A stretch of 64,000 nucleotides of DNA, from contig NZ_CP114040.1 of NCBI RefSeq assembly GCF_026965555.1, forward strand, positions 3,100,001 through 3,164,000. The letters run 5' to 3'. The stretch is from Nannocystis punicea (GTDB taxonomy: Bacteria; Myxococcota_A; Polyangia; Nannocystales; Nannocystaceae). A program made the position numbers and the translations under genes. A model generated the notes under the pieces. That model made no database searches. It worked only from the letters and a program-made list of their open reading frames with translations, and had not been told where the DNA came from. Each line of letters begins with the position of its first letter. The first letter of the stretch is position 1. Positions 60,130 through 64,000 of this stretch are shown piece after piece.

Positions 60130-60773
60130 GGGTCACCTCCGGGGAGCCAGCCCAGACGGCGCAGCTCGGCGTGGATCTGGGCGCGCGCGCGGCAGACCCG
60201 GACGTGGAGGTTGCCGGTCGAGATGCCGAGCAAGGCGGCGGCCTCGTCGCTCGGCAGGCCCTGCAGCTCGCGCACGAGGAAGGCCTCGCGCAGCCGCTCG
60301 GGCAGCTCGGCGAGGACTGCGTAGAGGACGCGGCTGCGCTCGCGCTGGAGGTGGACGTCGTCGGGGCCGACGCCGGCGGGCGGACAGCTGCGCCCCATGG
60401 CCTCGAGCCGGGCGTGCGCGGCGGAGGTGTTGCGTTGCCGCCGCCAGTACTTGCGCACGACGTTGAGGGCGACGCCGTGCAACCAACCCTGAAAAGTGCG
60501 CGCGGGGTCGAAGCGCTCGCGGCTGGCCATGGCCTGGGCGAAGGCCTCCTGCGCCAGCTCCTCGGCGACGCCGGTGTCGCCGGTGTAGTAGCGGAGCTGG
60601 CGGAAGACGGCCGGATAGCAGAGCTGGTAGAGGTGAGCCCAGGCGGCGACGTCGCCGGCGCAGGCGCGCGCGATGAGCGCGGGAGTCGGAGCGCCGCTGT
60701 CACCCGCGACGGGCTCGACCGCGCGGAGATGACTGGCCGCGAGTCGGGCGGCGCGTGGGCTCGGGACGCTCAT
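60126..60773 (-). CDS. ECF-type RNA polymerase sigma factor
   Basis: This is a 215-residue sigma-70 family factor of the extracytoplasmic type. Region 2 (LYQLCYPAVFRQLRYYTGDTGVAEELAQEAFAQAM, then F-Q-G-W-L-H-G-V-A-L-N-V-V-R-K) and region 4 (L-P-E-R-L-R-E-A-F-L-V-R-E-L-Q-G-L-P-S-D-E-A-A-A-L-L-G-I-S) are clear. It should direct transcription of the Cys-rich lipoprotein genes in response to an envelope signal, held inactive by the membrane protein encoded next. ATG 60773. The extension before region 2 (residues 1-30) is longer than usual. The operon sigma, anti-sigma, lipoprotein, lipoprotein is a strong functional unit. Confidence 0.92.
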   Translation of the reverse strand: MSVPSPRAARLAASHLRAVEPVAGDSGAPTPALIARACAGDVAAWAHLYQLCYPAVFRQLRYYTGDTGVAEELAQEAFAQAMASRERFDPARTFQGWLHGVALNVVRKYWRRQRNTSAAHARLEAMGRSCPPAGVGPDDVHLQRERSRVLYAVLAELPERLREAFLVRELQGLPSDEAAALLGISTGNLHVRVCRARAQIHAELRRLGWLPGGDP

Positions 60774-61045
60774 GCGAGGGGCTCATGGCGTCTTACCGCG
60801 AGCCGCCGAGGCATTACACGCGAAGCGAGGCGGACGTTGCGGGCGCGCAGGCGCGCACGGCGGGGGCGGCGCGTCCGCGGACCCCGGCGGTTTGGGCCGG
60901 GGACCTGGCGCGAGATGGCCCGTGCATGAACTACCGCCGCGAGTTTCACGCAGGCGTGTTCAAGGATGTTGTCTTGGTGCTGTGGTGGAAGAGAGGGCGG
61001 ACGCGGCCCATCGCGGCCCCGGCTTATCGACGGTGTTGCGAACGA

Positions 61046-61669
61046 TCAGGAGCTCGCGCGCTGGTCGAATCGTGGCACCGGCATGTGGCAATATGGAGTC
61101 TTGCGGGTGCGCACATAATAATTTTGATGGTACTCCTCAGCGGGCCAGAATTTGCCGGCGTCCTCGACGGCGGTGGCGACGGCGTAGCCGTTGGCCTTGA
61201 GGCGGGCTATCAGCGACTCGACGGCGGCGCGCTGCTCGGGGCCGGTGACGAACACCGCCGAGCGGTACTGGGTGCCGATGTCGGGGCCCTGGCGATCGAC
61301 CTCGGTGGGATCGTGGATCTCGAAGAAGCGCCTGGCGACCGCCTCGTAGCCGATCTTCTGCGGGTCGAAGGTGACGCGCACGGTCTCGGCGTGGCCGCTG
61401 TCGCCGCTCGAGACCTGCTCGTAGGTCGGCGCGTCGAGGGGGCCGCCCATGTAGCCCGACTCGACGTCGATCACGCCCGGCATCTGCTCGAGGAAGTGCT
61501 CGACGCCCCAGAAGCAGCCGCCGGCGAAGTAGCCCTGCTCGGTGGCGCCGCTCACGGTCGGCGTCGGCGCGGCCGCGGGCGTGGACTTCTTGTGGTTGGA
61601 CTCGGTGGTGCCGCAGGCGGCGGCGAGGGCGAGCAGGCCGACGAACAGTCTTCGCGTGGTGGTGAACAT
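61046..61669 (-). CDS. msrA: Peptide methionine (S)-sulfoxide reductase MsrA, lipoprotein form
   Basis: This is a 207-residue MsrA that reduces oxidised Met residues. The catalytic Cys52 is in G-G-C-F-W-G-V-E. The family motifs Y-M-G-G and E-Y-H-Q-N-Y-Y, and the run D-P-Q-K-I-G-Y-E, follow. Unusually, it starts with a lipoprotein signal (MFTTTRRLFVGLLALAAAC, Cys about 19), so it should act in the envelope, repairing exposed surface or periplasmic proteins. A recycling Cys may be in T-P-Y-C-H-M-P near the C-terminus. It stands alone, with about 270 bp of non-coding DNA upstream of the sigma gene (60774-61045) in which I see nothing. Confidence 0.92.
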   Translation of the reverse strand: MFTTTRRLFVGLLALAAACGTTESNHKKSTPAAAPTPTVSGATEQGYFAGGCFWGVEHFLEQMPGVIDVESGYMGGPLDAPTYEQVSSGDSGHAETVRVTFDPQKIGYEAVARRFFEIHDPTEVDRQGPDIGTQYRSAVFVTGPEQRAAVESLIARLKANGYAVATAVEDAGKFWPAEEYHQNYYVRTRKTPYCHMPVPRFDQRASS

Positions 61670-61738
61670 GGCGGGCGCTCCGGGGCTACGTGGGCGGGCG
61701 GGGCGAGGTTACAGGCGGGCGAAAATGCGCGAAGCGCC

Positions 61739-62761
61739 TCAGGCGTCGGCGGGCGCGGGCAGGGGCAAGAGCTCGGCGGTGAGGCTGGCGACGAGCTCGA
61801 GGACGGGCGCGACGCGCTCGGGGTCGCGGGCGCGCCAGGCGGCGAGGGCGGCGCGCACGGGGGCGGGATCGTCGTGGGGCGGGGGATCGTCGACGAGGAC
61901 CGCGCGCAGGGCCTGGCTCGGCGAGGTGTCGGCGCCGGCGGGCCAGAACGGGCGCGGGCGCTCGTCGCTGCGCGCGTAGCCGGCCGCGTCGCCGAGGCGC
62001 AGCAGCAGCGCGCGCAGCGGTCGGCGCAGCTCGACGTCGGGGCCGTCGGCGAGCAGGTCGAGCAGGGCGCCCTCGAGCCAGGGATCGTCGGCTGTCCTCG
62101 GGGACAGGCGGCGTACGTGCACCGCGGCGCCGCGGATCGTCAGCGGCGGGTCGGCGCGGCGCAGGCTCCAGCCGCTGGTGTCGACGCGGGTGAGGGCGAT
62201 CCGCCCGCGCGCGGCCAGGCCCGCGAGGGCGGCGGCGACGAGCAGCTGCGGGTCGCCGGTGGTCCGCGCGGATGTCTCCGAGGACATGTCGGGAGAGTCA
62301 TGCGCGGGCACGGGCGAGCGGACGGTGCGGACGAGGCCGCCGCGCACGGGGGCGCGGACGCGGACGAACACGTGGCCCTCGACGCGGTCGTCGTCGCTGC
62401 CGGCCGCGTCGCGGAGGTGCCAGCAGCGGCCGCGGTAGTGCTCGGGGATGGCGAGGATGACGCCGATGCCGAACAACCAGCAGGGGACGGTGACGAGGCC
62501 GATGCAGAGCGCGCCGGCGATGTCGAGGGGGGACTCCGGCGGCCAGCGGGGGTACAGCCACCACAGCAGCGGGCCGATGCCCAGGAGCACCGCGGCGACC
62601 AGCAGCGTGACGAGGGCCATGAGCAGGAGGTCGCCGAGGTTGTCCCACCACGGCGGGCGCAGCCACGCGAGGCGAGGATCGCGGGGGTGACCGCAGCGGG
62701 CGACGCCGCCCGGCGACCAGGTGCCGCAGGTGGTGCACAGCGAGAGCTCGCGCCGGGCCAT
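61739..62761 (-). CDS. Zinc-ribbon, two-helix membrane protein
   Basis: This is a 340-residue protein. The N-terminus has a small zinc-ribbon-like pair (C-T-T-C-G-T-W and A-R-C-G-H-P), then two membrane helices (LLLMALVTLLVAAVLLGIGPLLWW; LCIGLVTVPCWLFGIGVILAI). The C-terminal 210 residues form a soluble helical region of unknown fold (LLVAAALAGLAARGRIALTRVD, then LLRLGDAAGYARSD, then APVRAALAAWRARD). A three-node phased palindrome (62271/62285/62299) is read as D-S-P-D-M-S-S-E-T-S, and another (62091/62105) lies downstream. No family known. It is divergent from the ATP-grasp gene, 86 bp between starts. Confidence 0.7.
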   Translation of the reverse strand: MARRELSLCTTCGTWSPGGVARCGHPRDPRLAWLRPPWWDNLGDLLLMALVTLLVAAVLLGIGPLLWWLYPRWPPESPLDIAGALCIGLVTVPCWLFGIGVILAIPEHYRGRCWHLRDAAGSDDDRVEGHVFVRVRAPVRGGLVRTVRSPVPAHDSPDMSSETSARTTGDPQLLVAAALAGLAARGRIALTRVDTSGWSLRRADPPLTIRGAAVHVRRLSPRTADDPWLEGALLDLLADGPDVELRRPLRALLLRLGDAAGYARSDERPRPFWPAGADTSPSQALRAVLVDDPPPHDDPAPVRAALAAWRARDPERVAPVLELVASLTAELLPLPAPADA

Positions 62762-62847
62762 CGCCGGGCATGGTAGCGCACGCGGGCTCGCGCGCGAGCA
62801 CTCCGGCCTTGAGTCGCGGGGCGGCCGGGCCTACTGTCCTTCGGGTC

Positions 62848-63711
62848 ATGCCGCCGCCGCTCTATTGCGTCACCGACGCGACCGTGCCGGCGACGACGAC
62901 GGAGCTGCTGGCGGCGGCCTGCGCGGCGCGAGGGGTGACCTACGTGCCGGTCGACGCCGGGCGCTTCGATCCGTGCGAGGAGGTCGAGCTGCAGCCGGGA
63001 GACCTGCTGTTCCGGCCGGCGGTGTCGTACGCGGCGGTGCGGGTCGAGCAGCAGCTGTTCGCCGAGTCGGTGGCGACGTTCTACGCCGGCGGCGACGCGC
63101 TGTTCTTCGACGGGGCTGCGGCGCCGCTGCTGTTCGCGCGCGGCGGCCTGCCGATCCCGCGGACGATCACGCTGCTGCGCAACGACCGGACGCTGCAGCG
63201 GCGGGCGGTCGAGCTCCTCGGCGGGCTGCCGCTGGTGGTGAAGGTGCCGGGCGGCGAGGCCGGGGTGGGGGTGATGCTGCTCGAGAGCTGGGCGTCGCTG
63301 GTGTCGGTGCTCGACCACCTGTTCGCGGCCGGGAGCACGCCGCAGCTGATGACCTACGTGCCCGACGCGCTGCACTGGCGGGTGGTGGTGGTCGGCGCGC
63401 GGGCGGTGGCGGCGTATCGCAACTATCCGTACCCGGACGACTTCCGCAGCGGGCCGTCGAGCGATCCGGCCGACTACGTGGTGCCGACGCCGTCGCCGCT
63501 GACGGAGCTGGCAGTGGCGGCGACGCGGGTGATCCGCCGCGAGTTCGCGGGGGTCGACATCCTCGCCCACGCGAGCGGCCGCCTGTACCTGCTCGAGGCG
63601 AACTTTCCCTGCTACTTCCCCCAGGCGCAGGTGGTCGGCGGGATCGACGTGTCGGGGGCGATGCTCGAGCATTTATTGGCGAAGTCGGAGCGGCTCGGCA
63701 GGGCGAGGTGA
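62848..63711 (+). CDS. ATP-grasp family protein, RimK-like
   Basis: This is a 287-residue ATP-grasp protein. The ATP-binding lysine and glycine region reads P-L-V-V-K-V-P-G-G-E-A-G-V-G-V-M-L, with a metal/phosphate end motif R-L-Y-L-L-E-A-N-F-P-C-Y-F (usually E-x-N in RimK-like ligases). The N-terminal part is a Rossmann-like preatp domain. Such enzymes join a carboxyl to an amine or thiol. The motif N-x-P-C near the end is not the usual N-x-x-P-G, so the substrate class cannot be told. The start codon ATG 62848 overlaps the CATG node of a phased palindrome (62833/62847). It has no biosynthetic neighbours. Arrays of the repeat follow it. Confidence 0.82.
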   Translation: MPPPLYCVTDATVPATTTELLAAACAARGVTYVPVDAGRFDPCEEVELQPGDLLFRPAVSYAAVRVEQQLFAESVATFYAGGDALFFDGAAAPLLFARGGLPIPRTITLLRNDRTLQRRAVELLGGLPLVVKVPGGEAGVGVMLLESWASLVSVLDHLFAAGSTPQLMTYVPDALHWRVVVVGARAVAAYRNYPYPDDFRSGPSSDPADYVVPTPSPLTELAVAATRVIRREFAGVDILAHASGRLYLLEANFPCYFPQAQVVGGIDVSGAMLEHLLAKSERLGRAR

Positions 63712-63720
63712 TTGAAAGGG

Positions 63721-63766
63721 CATGCGCGAGAGGGCATGTTTGAAAGGGCATGCTCTTATGGGCATG
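63721..63766. repeat. Phased palindrome array, four CATG nodes
   Basis: Perfect CATG nodes at 63721, 63735, 63749 and 63763, with TAGG at 63777 in the same phase. The cores are CGCGAGAGGG, TTTGAAAGGG and CTCTTATGGG. It begins nine bases after the ATP-grasp stop. Confidence 0.9.
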
Positions 63767-63921
63767 TTCTTCGGGGTAGGTGGTCGGTCACGCCCGGCTC
63801 GGCGGGGCGACCGGGAGTGCTCGCCGGCTCGGCGCCGGACGCGAGCGGGGGGCAAGCGCGTCGGGACGGGCTGAAGGGGCCGCGGCGGAGCGCAGCGCGA
63901 TTGGTGGGCGAGCTCGTGGGC

Positions 63922-63953
63922 ATGCTCGTGAGGACATGTGCATCGGGACATGT
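63922..63953. repeat. Phased palindrome array, three CATG nodes
   Basis: CATG nodes at 63922, 63936 and 63950 (cores CTCGTGAGGA and TGCATCGGGA). Between 63780 and 63920 I see nothing I can call. Confidence 0.88.
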
Positions 63954-64000
63954 CCAACGGCGGGTGGGCGACCCGCGTCGGCCGGAACTCGGCGTCAGAG

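Overview
The window looks like a chromosomal segment of a very GC-rich, predatory-type deltaproteobacterium (Myxococcota). A Nannocystis-like lineage is my inference. It rests on strong GC bias, many secreted lipoproteins with Thr/Asp-rich linkers, Cys-rich 'D-P-D-C' repeat lipoproteins, eukaryotic-type Ser/Thr kinases, FHA and cyclic-nucleotide modules, RND pumps and degradative enzymes. I see no rRNA, tRNA, CRISPR, phage or IS element. Gene density is high and the content is mostly single-copy chromosomal genes in short operons.

Layout. 0.2-7.4 kb: an HPt-like protein, a sugar nucleotidyltransferase with a beta-helix tail, two Thr-rich lipoproteins, an FHA/arrestin-like protein, a TPR protein and a CBS protein. 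7.7-14.5 kb: a cytochrome P450, an NAD(P)-binding reductase, then an RND efflux pair (adaptor plus pump). 14.6-22.1 kb: a beta-helix lipoprotein, a TlpA-type thioredoxin lipoprotein, a membrane protein plus M1 aminopeptidase pair, and TsaE. 22.5-28.2 kb: a 65-residue histone-fold protein with a strong terminator, a UvrD-type helicase overlapping a secreted S9 peptidase, and a small conserved protein. 28.3-35.9 kb: a histidine kinase/response regulator pair, a kinase with a cyclic-nucleotide-binding tail, a membrane protein, a SWIM-finger DNA ligase and a Lys/Glu-rich lipoprotein. 36.1-42.1 kb: a secreted protein, an MFS transporter, an SDR and two small lipoproteins, one with cytochrome c motifs. 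42.2-46.0 kb: a carotenoid-oxygenase-family gene behind a membrane Ser/Thr kinase that is broken by a one-base frameshift. 46.2-50.7 kb: a second RND pair. 50.7-64 kb: a thioredoxin-fold isomerase, two tandem paralogous lipoproteins, a cell-wall amidase with a golvesin-like tail, Cys-rich repeat lipoproteins in an apparent operon with an ECF sigma factor and anti-sigma-like protein, MsrA, a zinc-ribbon membrane protein and an ATP-grasp protein.

The most unusual signal is not a gene. A short modular palindrome, roughly CATG-TCCNNNNGGA-CATG, recurs across the window from base 1 to base 63,953. Successive CATG (or CAGG/CTG/AATG) nodes are spaced exactly 14 bp apart, singly or chained up to six nodes. 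It fills many intergenic gaps, sits on several start and stop codons, and also lies inside coding regions, where it is translated into short recurrent peptides without breaking the frame.

Functions come from motif recognition by eye. No database search or computation was run, so family names are judgements and start sites are choices explained in each entry.
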